From Parcubacteria group bacterium GW2011_GWB1_42_6 (GTDB lineage Bacteria > Patescibacteriota > Minisyncoccia > Portnoybacterales > GWB1-42-6), in NCBI GenBank assembly GCA_000997475.1, contig LCEC01000004.1, forward strand, positions 1-20,340: a stretch of DNA of 20,340 bases, read 5' to 3'. Shown piece after piece: positions 1-7,851 of the stretch. The notes beneath the pieces are model-generated. The model did not search any database, was not told where the DNA came from, and saw only the letters and a list, made by a program, of their open reading frames with translations. Position 1 is the stretch's first letter. Each line of letters begins with the position of its first letter. A program made the position numbers and the translations under genes.

Positions 1-666
1 TCCGGAATAGCCAATCGGAAATCGCGAATATTTTTTAATCAAAGTCTCCACCGCTCCCAAATTAAGGTCTTCATCCGGCGTGGGATAGACGGAAACGCAA
101 TGATTGATAATGAGCTGATCGTTATGTTTTAAAATCAGATTCACCGCCTCGTCTATTTCATCTTCGCCAGCCATGCCAGTGGAAAGAAAAACCGGCTGTT
201 TTCTTTGGGCGATATATTCTATGAGGGGCATGTGAGTCAAATCAAAAGAAGCGATTTTCCAAGCATCCATTCTCACGTTATTAAGCATCGCGGCGCTTTT
301 TAAATCAAAAGGAGCGACAAAAAATATCAAACCCAGCGAATGAGCCAATTTTCTCAATTCTTTCAGCTGGCGTTCATTGAATTCCAGTTTTTGCCGATAT
401 TCGCCGTAAGTCGCGCCAAGAGCCCTTGAGGAAGTCTGGGGCCTGGAAAGCATATCCTGAATGAAAACTTCCGAGAGAGTTCTTTTCTGGAATTTTACCG
501 CGTCCGCCCCGATCCAAGCCGCTTCCATGATCAATTTCTTGGCCATATTCAAATCGCCGTTGTGATTGTTGCCGATTTCGGCGATTATAAAAACCGGCTC
601 CTCGGGGCCAATAAATTTTTTACCCACTTTGATCTTTCGCGGATTTTTTGTTGAATTTTTATTCAC
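1..666 (-). CDS. neuB: N-acetylneuraminate synthase family protein (NeuB/SpsE), 3' end outside window
   Basis: The family condenses phosphoenolpyruvate with an N-acetyl-hexosamine to give a nonulosonic acid (sialic, legionaminic or pseudaminic acid) in the cytoplasm. The 222 visible residues include the diagnostic FIIAEIGNNHNGD near residue 30, GADAVKFQKR near residue 57, APFD near residue 117, LSTGM near residue 154 and HCVSVYPTPDED near residue 181. The reading frame is open at base 1, just after GYSG, so the end of the TIM barrel and the C-terminal SAF (antifreeze-like) domain are missing only because of the window edge. GTG at 664-666 is the only usable start codon: an in-frame TGA lies 9 nt upstream and the first internal ATG is past the conserved motif. 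It follows the methyltransferase gene by 9 nt, so it is probably cotranscribed with it. Which nonulosonic acid is made cannot be told from this part. Confidence 0.93.
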   Translation of the reverse strand, partial: MNKNSTKNPRKIKVGKKFIGPEEPVFIIAEIGNNHNGDLNMAKKLIMEAAWIGADAVKFQKRTLSEVFIQDMLSRPQTSSRALGATYGEYRQKLEFNERQLKELRKLAHSLGLIFFVAPFDLKSAAMLNNVRMDAWKIASFDLTHMPLIEYIAQRKQPVFLSTGMAGEDEIDEAVNLILKHNDQLIINHCVSVYPTPDEDLNLGAVETLIKKYSRFPIGYSG

Positions 667-675
667 GGATATTCG

Positions 676-1467
676 TCATTTCTTTTTAAAAATGCAGTTT
701 GCCAGAGTTTCCCGGCCGCGTTGGTGCTTTGAATCCAAACGGAAACCCAGACTTTCCATTATCGCCGGAATTTGGCGGTTTTGGGAGTTATTCTCGTCAA
801 TTTCTATTAGAATAGTCCTTAGATCGGGATTTGACAAGACTTTCCGCGCTCCTTCCGCGACTTCCCTTTCGGGCCCGTCAACATCTATTTTTACGTGATT
901 GGGGAGAGGCAAAGAAAATTTTTCAACAAAATCATCAAGGGAAAAACCGAGCAAAGGCGAATATTTTTGCCTGTTTGAAAGACCGATCGGAAAAGCCTTG
1001 AAATTTTCGCCGCAATTATTTAAAACAATATTTCGGTTCAGAGCCAAGAAAGCCACCGGATCGGGTTCAAAAGCGAAAATCCGGCAGTTGCCGCCAGCCG
1101 CCGCCCAAGCCACGAAAGAATAAGCTCCCACGTGCGCGCCGATATCGTAAAAAATTTCGCCCGGCTTCATATTTTCTTCTATCCAACGAACTGTTTCAGG
1201 TTCTTTGCCACAAGCGTTGAGTCTGGTGAGTTGCGCGCAATTTTCCACGCTCATTTTTATGTCTTTCTTGGAATAATCCAGCCGGCCGCAAACAACAATA
1301 TTGTCTTTAATGAAAGTCTTGGCGCCGGACCAAAAAAATTCCGGCCAACCGATTTTTCGGCCGGATCTTCTGGCAAATTTTGAAAATTTCCATTTTTTGA
1401 TATCGCGCAAACAATTCCACTGCTTTGCCGGAATGATTTTTTTTGCCGTTTCTCCAATAAAACTCAT
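676..1467 (-). CDS. FkbM family methyltransferase
   Basis: This is a SAM-dependent methyltransferase of the FkbM/Methyltransf_21 type. The family usually O-methylates sugars or polyketide hydroxyls, and in glycan loci it probably caps or decorates a sugar. Of 263 residues, 106-117 (FYDIGAHVGAYS) form the SAM-binding motif I, FEPDP at 133-137 binds the ribose acidic loop, and KIDVDGPE at 193-200 matches the family KIDVEGxE motif. The N-terminal ~90 residues are basic and less conserved. There is no signal peptide or membrane segment, so it should act in the cytoplasm. The ATG is 61 nt after the ABC transporter stop, and neuB follows 9 nt downstream, suggesting one transcript of three genes. 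The acceptor is unknown. Confidence 0.9.
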   Translation of the reverse strand: MSFIGETAKKIIPAKQWNCLRDIKKWKFSKFARRSGRKIGWPEFFWSGAKTFIKDNIVVCGRLDYSKKDIKMSVENCAQLTRLNACGKEPETVRWIEENMKPGEIFYDIGAHVGAYSFVAWAAAGGNCRIFAFEPDPVAFLALNRNIVLNNCGENFKAFPIGLSNRQKYSPLLGFSLDDFVEKFSLPLPNHVKIDVDGPEREVAEGARKVLSNPDLRTILIEIDENNSQNRQIPAIMESLGFRLDSKHQRGRETLANCIFKKK

Positions 1468-1528
1468 AAGACTGCCTATCGGCTTAATGAAAAACTATTC
1501 TTATGCTATTTGGCAATAATTTAATATT

Positions 1529-3322
1529 TTAACCGATGTTATAAACCCGATGAAAATATGATTCTTTGTTCAGCAGCAAATCATCGGGCGAACCTTCTTC
1601 CACCACTTTCCCTTTTTCCAAAACCAAAAGCCGGTCGGCGTCCATAACCGTGGAAAGGCGATGGGCGATAACGACAATGGTCATATTGCCTTTGAGTTTG
1701 GCGATGGATTTTTTAACCAAAATTTCCGATTCGTTGTCCAAAGCGCTCGTCGCTTCGTCCAAAATCAAAATTTGCGGCCGGCGCGCCAAAACCCGCGCCA
1801 GAACCAGCCTTTGTTTTTCGCCGCCCGAAAACCTGGCCCCCCGCTCGCCCACGATTGTTTCAAATTTTTCGGGCAAAGAATCCACCAGGTCAAAGATATC
1901 GGCCGCTTTCGCCGCTTCCTTCATTTTTTCATCCGTTATATTTTTGTCAAAAAATTTGATATTTTCGGCCACCGTGTCGTTTTTGAGAAAAATATCCTGC
2001 GAAACATAACCGATATTTTCGCGCCAGTTTTTTAAACTGACGCTTTTGGCGTTTTTTCCGTCAATCAGAATGCCGCCCGCCTGCGACTCAAAAAGACGCA
2101 GCAAAAGATCAACAATGGTTGTTTTTCCGGATCCCGACGGACCGATTATGCCGACCATCTCGCCTTTTTTCACTTTAAAATTCAGATTGTCAAAGAGTTT
2201 TTTTTCTTTATCGTAAGCGAAATCAATATTGGAAAATTGGATGGACTCGTTGAATAAAAATTCTTCGCGCCCCGAATCTTTCTCGGGATTTTTGGAAAGC
2301 TGTTCTTGAAAATACATCAAATCCATCACCGGCGGAATCGTTTCGTTCACCGAATGGAGCCACTTGCCGGCTTTATCGACAAAAACAAAGATTCTTTGTA
2401 TCAAATAAACCGTGACGATGAAAGTGGCGAAACTGAAATCCGGCCGCGAGAAAGAAAGTCCGAAAATCACGCAAATCAAAATTATGCTCACGGGCTGCAT
2501 GCTTTCGCTGTGAAGATATTTGACCGTAGTGGATTTCACTTTGGCATGGCGGTACCTTCTGAAAAGATCGCCAATGATATTCACCGCTTCGCCTTGGACA
2601 TTCATTGATTTTATCGTTTTGAGCCCCAGAATATTTTCGTTTATTTGATTGGCTATGTCTTTGCCGATAACCGTGAGCTGCTGAATGTAAGTTTTGACGC
2701 GGTAAAGAAAAGGCTTTGAAAGATAGAGAATGACGGCGCCCGAAAGCAAAACCCAAGAAGTGACCCGCCAATCGATCTTAAGCGCCATCGCGGCGTAAAT
2801 CAGAAAACCGCTTAAATCCAGAAGCATGGCGCAAATTTTCTGCAAGAGGCCGGAGCTGGAACTCACCCGGCTCATAATGTAGTGCTCCAGGTGGCCGATC
2901 TTCATTTTCAAAAGAAACGGCCATTTTGCCTGGAAAGTTTTTTCATAGATTTCGGTCCGAACGCTGTATTCATAATCGCTTAAAATTTTGGTCTGCAAAA
3001 TGCCCGAAACGGCCAAAGCCGCGCCCTTGAGAATGAAAAGCAAAGAAATAAAAATCAGCAGCGAAACAAGATTCAAGTCCAAATGGAAAAATAAAAACAG
3101 TTTGTTGAGAGCCTGTGAAATTATATCTCCTCCCAAGCCGTCATGGTTTGTGACAAAAGAAAAAAGAGGAATTAAAGTGCCGATGCTCAAAGCGTCAAAA
3201 AATCCGGTAAAAAATCCGATCAAGGCCAGCGCGAAAACCCGAACCCGGTATTTGCCGTACATCTTTTTCAATAGAAACCAAAGATTTTTTATTATTTGGA
3301 TAATTCGTCTGATTAATCTCAT
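1529..3322 (-). CDS. ABC transporter, fused membrane and ATPase domains (MsbA/PglK-type flippase)
   Basis: A 597-residue half-transporter that should work as a homodimer in the cytoplasmic membrane. Hydrophobic segments lie at about 29-55, 83-108, 167-205 and 278-315, consistent with a six-helix type I exporter domain. The ATPase domain follows: Walker A GPSGSGKT at 394-401, Q-loop Gln442, signature FSGGE at 498-502 (a variant of LSGGQ), Walker B ILILDE at 518-523, D-loop SALD and switch His554. All catalytic residues are present. The neighbours (FkbM methyltransferase, neuB, neuA, glycosyltransferases) fit a PglK-like flippase of a lipid-linked oligosaccharide, but an MsbA-like lipid exporter or a drug exporter cannot be excluded. 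The gene diverges from neuA with an 80-nt gap holding a small GCGGC/GCCGC hairpin (3347-3359). A GATAAT box at 3332-3337 precedes the ATG but has no good -35. Confidence 0.92.
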   Translation of the reverse strand: MRLIRRIIQIIKNLWFLLKKMYGKYRVRVFALALIGFFTGFFDALSIGTLIPLFSFVTNHDGLGGDIISQALNKLFLFFHLDLNLVSLLIFISLLFILKGAALAVSGILQTKILSDYEYSVRTEIYEKTFQAKWPFLLKMKIGHLEHYIMSRVSSSSGLLQKICAMLLDLSGFLIYAAMALKIDWRVTSWVLLSGAVILYLSKPFLYRVKTYIQQLTVIGKDIANQINENILGLKTIKSMNVQGEAVNIIGDLFRRYRHAKVKSTTVKYLHSESMQPVSIILICVIFGLSFSRPDFSFATFIVTVYLIQRIFVFVDKAGKWLHSVNETIPPVMDLMYFQEQLSKNPEKDSGREEFLFNESIQFSNIDFAYDKEKKLFDNLNFKVKKGEMVGIIGPSGSGKTTIVDLLLRLFESQAGGILIDGKNAKSVSLKNWRENIGYVSQDIFLKNDTVAENIKFFDKNITDEKMKEAAKAADIFDLVDSLPEKFETIVGERGARFSGGEKQRLVLARVLARRPQILILDEATSALDNESEILVKKSIAKLKGNMTIVVIAHRLSTVMDADRLLVLEKGKVVEEGSPDDLLLNKESYFHRVYNIG

Positions 3323-3365
3323 TTTTGCTTGATTATCGCTGAAATAGCGGCAAAGCCGCGGAAAT

Positions 3366-3394
3366 TTGATATTTTGACCCTTCTATTGTATATT
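3366..3394 (+). promoter_or_regulatory. sigma70-type promoter of neuA, predicted leaderless start
   Basis: TTGATA at 3366-3371 (5/6 of TTGACA) is followed after 17 nt by TATATT at 3389-3394 (5/6 of TATAAT). The -10 box ends 8 nt before the neuA ATG at 3403, so transcription would begin at or next to the start codon. No Shine-Dalgarno sequence is visible, which agrees with a leaderless mRNA. Confidence 0.55.
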
Positions 3395-3402
3395 TTAGCC
3401 GT

Positions 3403-4143
3403 ATGGAAGAAAATAAGCAAAACAATTTAAAGGTATTGGGAATAGTCGGAGCCAGATCGGGTTCCAAAAGCATTCCCCATAAAAACATCCGGCCGCTTTT
3501 AGATAAGCCCCTTATGGCCTGGATTATTGAGGCGGCAAAGAATTCCAAATACATTTCCCGGCTCATTCTCTCCACCGACTCTTCCGAATACGCCCGAATC
3601 GGACGCCAATACGGAGCGGAGACGCCTTTTGCAAGACCGGCGGAATTCGCCAACGATACCGCTTCGGACATTGATTATCTCACTCACGCCGTGCAATGGA
3701 TGGAAGAGAATGAAAATTGGAAACCGGATGTTATTTTGCGCCTTCCGCCCACCACGCCGCTTTGCAAAACCGAATCAATCGACGCCTGCGTTGAAATCTT
3801 AATGAACGATCCCCAAACCGACTCCTGCCGGACGATCACTTCCGCGCCCAAACATCCATATAAGCTTTGGAAAATAGAAAATGACGAATTGAAACCTTTT
3901 ATTTCCAAAGAGCTCACGGGATTTGACGAACCTTCCAATATGGCGCGCCAGCTTTTTATTCCGGCCTTCGCCCACGTTGATGTGATCGCCGTGCGGCGCG
4001 ATATTTTGATGAACAACCGCCTGCTCACCGGCAAAAAAGTGAAATTTGTCAAACTTCCCAAACACGAAGCGATCGATATCGACACGGAAAACGATTTTTT
4101 GCTGGCCGAAATTCTCCTGAAAAAAAGATTGGGGTTAATTTAG
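3403..4143 (+). CDS. neuA: Acylneuraminate cytidylyltransferase (CMP-nonulosonic acid synthetase)
   Basis: It activates a nonulosonic acid with CTP to the CMP-sugar used by sialyltransferase-like enzymes, in the cytoplasm. The 246-residue length is normal for single-domain NeuA/KdsB-like enzymes. The nucleotide-binding loop is ARSGSKSIPHKN at 17-28 (usual form ARGGSKGIPxKN, with two Gly to Ser changes), followed by STDSSEY at 57-63, LPPTTPL at 114-120 (usually QPTSPL), and the C-terminal IDIDTENDF at 224-232 with the metal-binding aspartates. It supplies the step after NeuB, whose gene is encoded on the other strand 2.7 kb away. Its 3' end overlaps the convergent glycosyltransferase gene by 9 bp, so the two transcripts collide. 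Substrate class (Neu5Ac, legionaminate or pseudaminate) is not resolvable here. Confidence 0.93.
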   Translation: MEENKQNNLKVLGIVGARSGSKSIPHKNIRPLLDKPLMAWIIEAAKNSKYISRLILSTDSSEYARIGRQYGAETPFARPAEFANDTASDIDYLTHAVQWMEENENWKPDVILRLPPTTPLCKTESIDACVEILMNDPQTDSCRTITSAPKHPYKLWKIENDELKPFISKELTGFDEPSNMARQLFIPAFAHVDVIAVRRDILMNNRLLTGKKVKFVKLPKHEAIDIDTENDFLLAEILLKKRLGLI

Positions 4144-5541
4144 ACCCGCGTATTTCATTATCGCGTCAACCACCCGCTTTGAAGCCAGGTTATCGGTTTG
4201 GAAACAAGCTTCTTTCCGGAGAACTTCGCGTTTTTCTTCATCAAGATTCGGATTTTTCAAATAGCCGCTCAACGCTTCAAAAAGTTCCTCGAAATTTTCC
4301 GTCTTGCGGACTCCGCCGGTTTCAATGATTTTCTTGAAGTGTTCCCGCAAGCCAAACCGCCTCACGGACCTGAAAAACGGTCTTTTTTTATATCCGTCAA
4401 AATTGGTAATCACGAGCGGCCGGTCAAAAACCCCCGCTTCGATCAAGGCCGTGCTGTAAACGGCGATAACGATGTCGGCGTGGCGCATCAGATTGAAATA
4501 ATCGGCCATTTTTTGTCCGTTATCAAGCGTCTCTTCAAAAAAAACCACGGAAGGATTACTTCTGAAGCTGTTGTACTTTTTCATATCGAAATTCTGATCG
4601 GCTCCGCGTCCGCCAATGTAGGGTCTGATGACAAGCTTGACGCCTGGATCAAGTTTTCCCTCTTTGATCCACCGCAATATTTTTTCAATGACATCCGGCT
4701 CATCCGGGCAGTAAGCGCTGCCCGAAATATAATAAATGTATTTGGCGCCGGGCGCGAAATCGTATTTATCCAAAACCTCCTCCCTCGAAACCGCGTAATC
4801 GGCATTGCCCAAAAAATCAAACTGGGGATAACCGGTCAGAAAAATTTGTTCGGCCCGATAGTTCTGGTATCTCATCGCGAAATCCTTGATCTGTTCGCTC
4901 TGCGCCAAAAGCTTGTCCGTTTGAACCGGAATATAATATTTGTCAAAATGGTCCCAGTTGGAAATCATTCCCAAAGTCAAAATTTTTCTTTTATTGGCTT
5001 CGGCAACCAAAGCCTGGTCGAATTGCCCGAAAAGATGGGGAGCAAAAACAAGATCGGGTTTGTATTTTTCAAAAGCGTCTTCAAAAATGCCTTTTGAATA
5101 GGACCGGTAAAAAATTTCCGGAATGATTTTGTCGCGCATGAATTTGAGCCGGCCGAAAGTGTTGGCGATGAGAAATTTTAAAGGCATCAAATAGATCCGG
5201 CCTCCCCCCGGCGGTTCCCCGGGCCTCATTCCCATCGTGGTGAGCATAAAAGTCGTGCCGGTAAAAATAAAGTGGGCGTAAAAAAAATAAAACAGTTTCT
5301 GAAAAAAACTTCTTTTTTTGGCGTAAGGATAATGAATGAGTTCAATCTTGCGATTCGCGCCGAATTTTTCTTCGATGAACGGCCGAAAGCTTTCTTCATA
5401 GCTGGCGGGCAGCAAAAAAACAATTTGAACGTCATCGCGTCCCTTTAGCGCTTCGCCCAGCCTGAAAAAAGCGCTGCCCGAAAAAAAGAAAAGATTTTTA
5501 TAAACATATTCGAAAGACAAGCTGAAAAATATCGTTTTCAT
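4135..5541 (-). CDS. GT-B fold glycosyl/glycerophosphotransferase-like protein (CDP-glycerol transferase type)
   Basis: The 468-residue protein has no membrane segment of clear strength and looks like a two-lobed GT-B enzyme. The N-terminal lobe ends near LVFAPHL at 164-170, where SNWDH (194-198) and TGYPQFD (236-242) begin the linker typical of capsule or CDP-glycerol/ribitol transferases. The C-terminal lobe carries LVIRPY (303-308) and the donor-site segment YSTALIEAGVFDRPLV at 362-377, as in CDP-glycerol glycerophosphotransferases and UDP-GlcNAc 2-epimerase folds. It probably transfers a sugar or polyol phosphate onto the glycan built by the operon. It is the last gene of the eight-gene operon, 5 nt after the GT9 gene. 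The donor is not known, and assignment to a GT family is tentative. Confidence 0.65.
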   Translation of the reverse strand: MKTIFFSLSFEYVYKNLFFFSGSAFFRLGEALKGRDDVQIVFLLPASYEESFRPFIEEKFGANRKIELIHYPYAKKRSFFQKLFYFFYAHFIFTGTTFMLTTMGMRPGEPPGGGRIYLMPLKFLIANTFGRLKFMRDKIIPEIFYRSYSKGIFEDAFEKYKPDLVFAPHLFGQFDQALVAEANKRKILTLGMISNWDHFDKYYIPVQTDKLLAQSEQIKDFAMRYQNYRAEQIFLTGYPQFDFLGNADYAVSREEVLDKYDFAPGAKYIYYISGSAYCPDEPDVIEKILRWIKEGKLDPGVKLVIRPYIGGRGADQNFDMKKYNSFRSNPSVVFFEETLDNGQKMADYFNLMRHADIVIAVYSTALIEAGVFDRPLVITNFDGYKKRPFFRSVRRFGLREHFKKIIETGGVRKTENFEELFEALSGYLKNPNLDEEKREVLRKEACFQTDNLASKRVVDAIMKYAGLN

Positions 5542-5546
5542 GGTTT

Positions 5547-6713
5547 TTATTCCGTCTTTTTGAAATTAGCTGATTCTTTGGCTGATCTGATTAAACTTTC
5601 AACGGCTTCTTCGACTTGCTCCGTTTTTATTGAATCAAGCGCCAAACGCTGTTGGCGCGGATCGCCCGCTTCTTTGAAACTGAAAATGGAAGGAGGAACG
5701 CCCGATTTAACCGCGATGATATTTTCGCCCCGCGGCACAAGCTCATTGGGATCAACCGGACCGACAATATCCACCAAGGGGATCTTCAAAGCGTGGGCGA
5801 CATGAACTGGTCCGGTATCAACGGATATGAATAATTTCAATCTCTTGATCAGCGAAGGCAAATTTGCCAAGTCGGAATCAAAAGATTTGAAAAAGCCGCC
5901 TTCTTTCAAACCAGCCGAAACTTCGTTTATTCTTGATTCGTCGGCCGCGGATCCGATGAATATGATTTTGGCTCCGCGTTTTTCAATAAGATGCCGGGCG
6001 ACTTTTTTAAAATTTTCGGCCGGCCATTCTTTGGCTTTGTTTCCCGCCGACACGCTCATGCCGACCAAAAAATCGTTTTCCGAAATGCCGTTTTGGCGAA
6101 AAAAATCTCGCGCTTTTTCTTCGCTTTGTTCGCCCGTGAAAATTTCCTTTTCTTGTTTTAAATCGTCTATTCCAATAAACCGCAAAAGTTTTAAATGATG
6201 CTCCGGCAAATAAGCGTGATGCCGATACAGAAGTTTAAAATTGTTAAGCCAATCAGTCAATATTTCGCTGGCCGGCCTGTTTTGGCGGACGGTTTTGACC
6301 CGATTCGGAACAATGCCCAAAAAAGCGATCAAAGAGCTTAAAGCCGTTCCGGAGAGAGAAAAGCTCCAATCGAATTTTTCCCGGCGCAGTTTTTTAATCA
6401 GCCGATTCAAGCTCTGGTTTTCATATATCAAAAGATCGTCGATGCGCGGGTTATTTTTTAAAATTCCGGCCGCCTTGCTTGAAACCAAAACCGCCAAACG
6501 GCTTTGCGGATAAGTTTTTTTTATGGCGGCGAAAACCGGCGTGGAACAGACCAAGTCGCCGATTCTGGTTAATTGCGGAATAATCAGAATCTTCAAGCCG
6601 CTTCCCGAAACCGCGCGTTTTTTGAAACGGATCAAAATAAAAAACAGCGGCGAAACGATCAGGCTCGCCAAAATCAACAAATAAAATTTCAACCGGTCAA
6701 CCGTTGGATCCAT
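5547..6713 (-). CDS. Glycosyltransferase family 9 (ADP-heptose:LPS heptosyltransferase-like)
   Basis: The GT9 family transfers heptose from ADP-heptose onto a lipid or glycan acceptor. The 388-residue protein begins with one hydrophobic segment (about 10-30) that may anchor it to the inner face of the membrane. Family motifs follow: LIIPQLTRIGDLVCSTPVF at 43-61 with the catalytic-loop aspartate, KEWPAENF at 228-235, SVDTGPVHVAHAL at 297-309 and GPVDPNELVP at 318-327. Its ATG lies inside the preceding GT4 gene (17-bp overlap), so translation is probably coupled. No ADP-heptose biosynthesis genes are in the window, and an outer-membrane LPS is not expected in the suggested lineage. The true donor may therefore differ from heptose. 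Confidence 0.88.
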   Translation of the reverse strand: MDPTVDRLKFYLLILASLIVSPLFFILIRFKKRAVSGSGLKILIIPQLTRIGDLVCSTPVFAAIKKTYPQSRLAVLVSSKAAGILKNNPRIDDLLIYENQSLNRLIKKLRREKFDWSFSLSGTALSSLIAFLGIVPNRVKTVRQNRPASEILTDWLNNFKLLYRHHAYLPEHHLKLLRFIGIDDLKQEKEIFTGEQSEEKARDFFRQNGISENDFLVGMSVSAGNKAKEWPAENFKKVARHLIEKRGAKIIFIGSAADESRINEVSAGLKEGGFFKSFDSDLANLPSLIKRLKLFISVDTGPVHVAHALKIPLVDIVGPVDPNELVPRGENIIAVKSGVPPSIFSFKEAGDPRQQRLALDSIKTEQVEEAVESLIRSAKESANFKKTE

Positions 6714-7851
6714 TTTGATTTGATTCTATAAAATTTAAAATATTTTCCGCTCGTCTGCTCCATTCGAAGCGCTTCACTTTTTCGGAGGCTTTGCGGATTT
6801 TTTGGCAAGCGGTTTCGGAACTATTCAAAGCCAACCCCACGGCTTCGGCTAAAGAAGCGACATCATCGGGTTCATAAAAGAAAACTTCTTCTCGGGAAAC
6901 AATCTGTTTGAGAGCCGGCGTGGCGCTGGCGACAATGGGACGATTGGCGGCCATATACTCAAAAATTTTCATCGGCGAAGTGTAATAATAAGAATAAGGA
7001 TTTTGTTTCGTCCCCAACACCAGCAAAACATCGGCCGCCCCGTACCATAAAGAAACTTCTTTGTAATCTCTTTGGCCGGCGCAAACCATATTGGCCGGAA
7101 TTTTTTCGATGCCGATCGATTTTTGCAGTTCTTCCCCGGAGCCGCCGATTAAGCAAAAATCGCATTCGCTTTTTTTGGCCGCCGCCCCGACAAGAATTTC
7201 CAAACCCTTCCAATCGTAAATCTTTCCGCAATAAAGCGCCATCGGCCTGTTTTGGGAAAGCCGAAGAATTCTTCTGCATTCTTGGCGGCTTTTGGCCGGC
7301 GCAAAAAAATCAAGATCTATGCCGTTGGGGAAAACCAGAATTTTTTCCTTGGGAATGCCGAATTTTTTTATCAAATCTTCCTTGATCAGATCGCTGATCG
7401 TTATAATCCCTTTGACGCGTTTGAAAAAATAGGAATAAAGAAATCTTTTTCTCTTGGTGTCGTGCATCTCGTAAAAAACCGGCCAACCGAGAATCGGAGC
7501 GATAAAATAGGAAACTTCATCCAAGTCAATCGAATAAAAAATCGCTTTTTCTCCTTTCAGCCTTTTGGAAAAAAGATAAAAAAAATAAGAAAAAGCGAAA
7601 GAAAAGGAACTAAGATTGTAAGAAAAAGGATTGGAAAAGCCAAAATTCAGAAAAAAAAGTTTTTTTACTTTTATCGGAGTTTTGAGGCCGTAAAATTCTT
7701 GCATTGGCCGGGAAAAAACATTTTTCCTGCGGGGAACGACCAATTCCAAATCCACGCCCTGTTTGACGAGGGCTTCGCACATTTTGGCCAGCTGAATTCC
7801 GTGCGCCCGTTCGGTGGGAATCCGGGCGTTGGCGACATAGTAGATTTTCAT
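6697..7851 (-). CDS. Glycosyltransferase family 4
   Basis: A 384-residue GT-B retaining glycosyltransferase. The N-terminal lobe opens with YYVANARIPTERAHGIQ (4-20), the acceptor-side loop seen in GT4 enzymes that act on lipid-linked sugars. A linker VFPNGIDLDFF is at 173-183 and the phosphate-binding GKIYDWKG at 209-216. The donor site reads SPMKIFEYMAANRPIVAS at 292-309. Here only the second Glu (298) of the usual E-x7-E pair is kept, the pattern of the SPxKxFEYMA subgroup. A run of aromatic residues at about 66-96 may help membrane association. It overlaps the upstream GT4 gene by 4 bp (ATGA) and the downstream GT9 gene by 17 bp. Sugar specificity cannot be read from the sequence. Confidence 0.9.
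   Translation of the reverse strand: MKIYYVANARIPTERAHGIQLAKMCEALVKQGVDLELVVPRRKNVFSRPMQEFYGLKTPIKVKKLFFLNFGFSNPFSYNLSSFSFAFSYFFYLFSKRLKGEKAIFYSIDLDEVSYFIAPILGWPVFYEMHDTKRKRFLYSYFFKRVKGIITISDLIKEDLIKKFGIPKEKILVFPNGIDLDFFAPAKSRQECRRILRLSQNRPMALYCGKIYDWKGLEILVGAAAKKSECDFCLIGGSGEELQKSIGIEKIPANMVCAGQRDYKEVSLWYGAADVLLVLGTKQNPYSYYYTSPMKIFEYMAANRPIVASATPALKQIVSREEVFFYEPDDVASLAEAVGLALNSSETACQKIRKASEKVKRFEWSRRAENILNFIESNQNGSNG

Noticed and set aside
659..679. Seven-codon reading frame from ATG at 677-679 overlapping the methyltransferase stop
   Set aside because: It is out of frame with NeuB and ends after six residues; the NeuB motif only continues from the GTG at 664-666.
664..1467. UGA recoded to an amino acid, giving one FkbM-NeuB fusion protein
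   Set aside because: TGA ends several genes at family-typical positions with ATGA overlaps (7848, 8870, 12335), and no conserved domain in the window needs TGA to be read through.
3374..3379. TTGACC as -35 box for neuA
   Set aside because: No -10 hexamer lies 16-18 nt downstream within the non-coding region; TTGATA at 3366 fits TATATT far better.
4198..5097. Long open frame on the plus strand opposite the GT-B gene (299 codons)
   Set aside because: It is antisense to a gene with clear family motifs, shows no domain of its own and reflects codon bias of the real gene.
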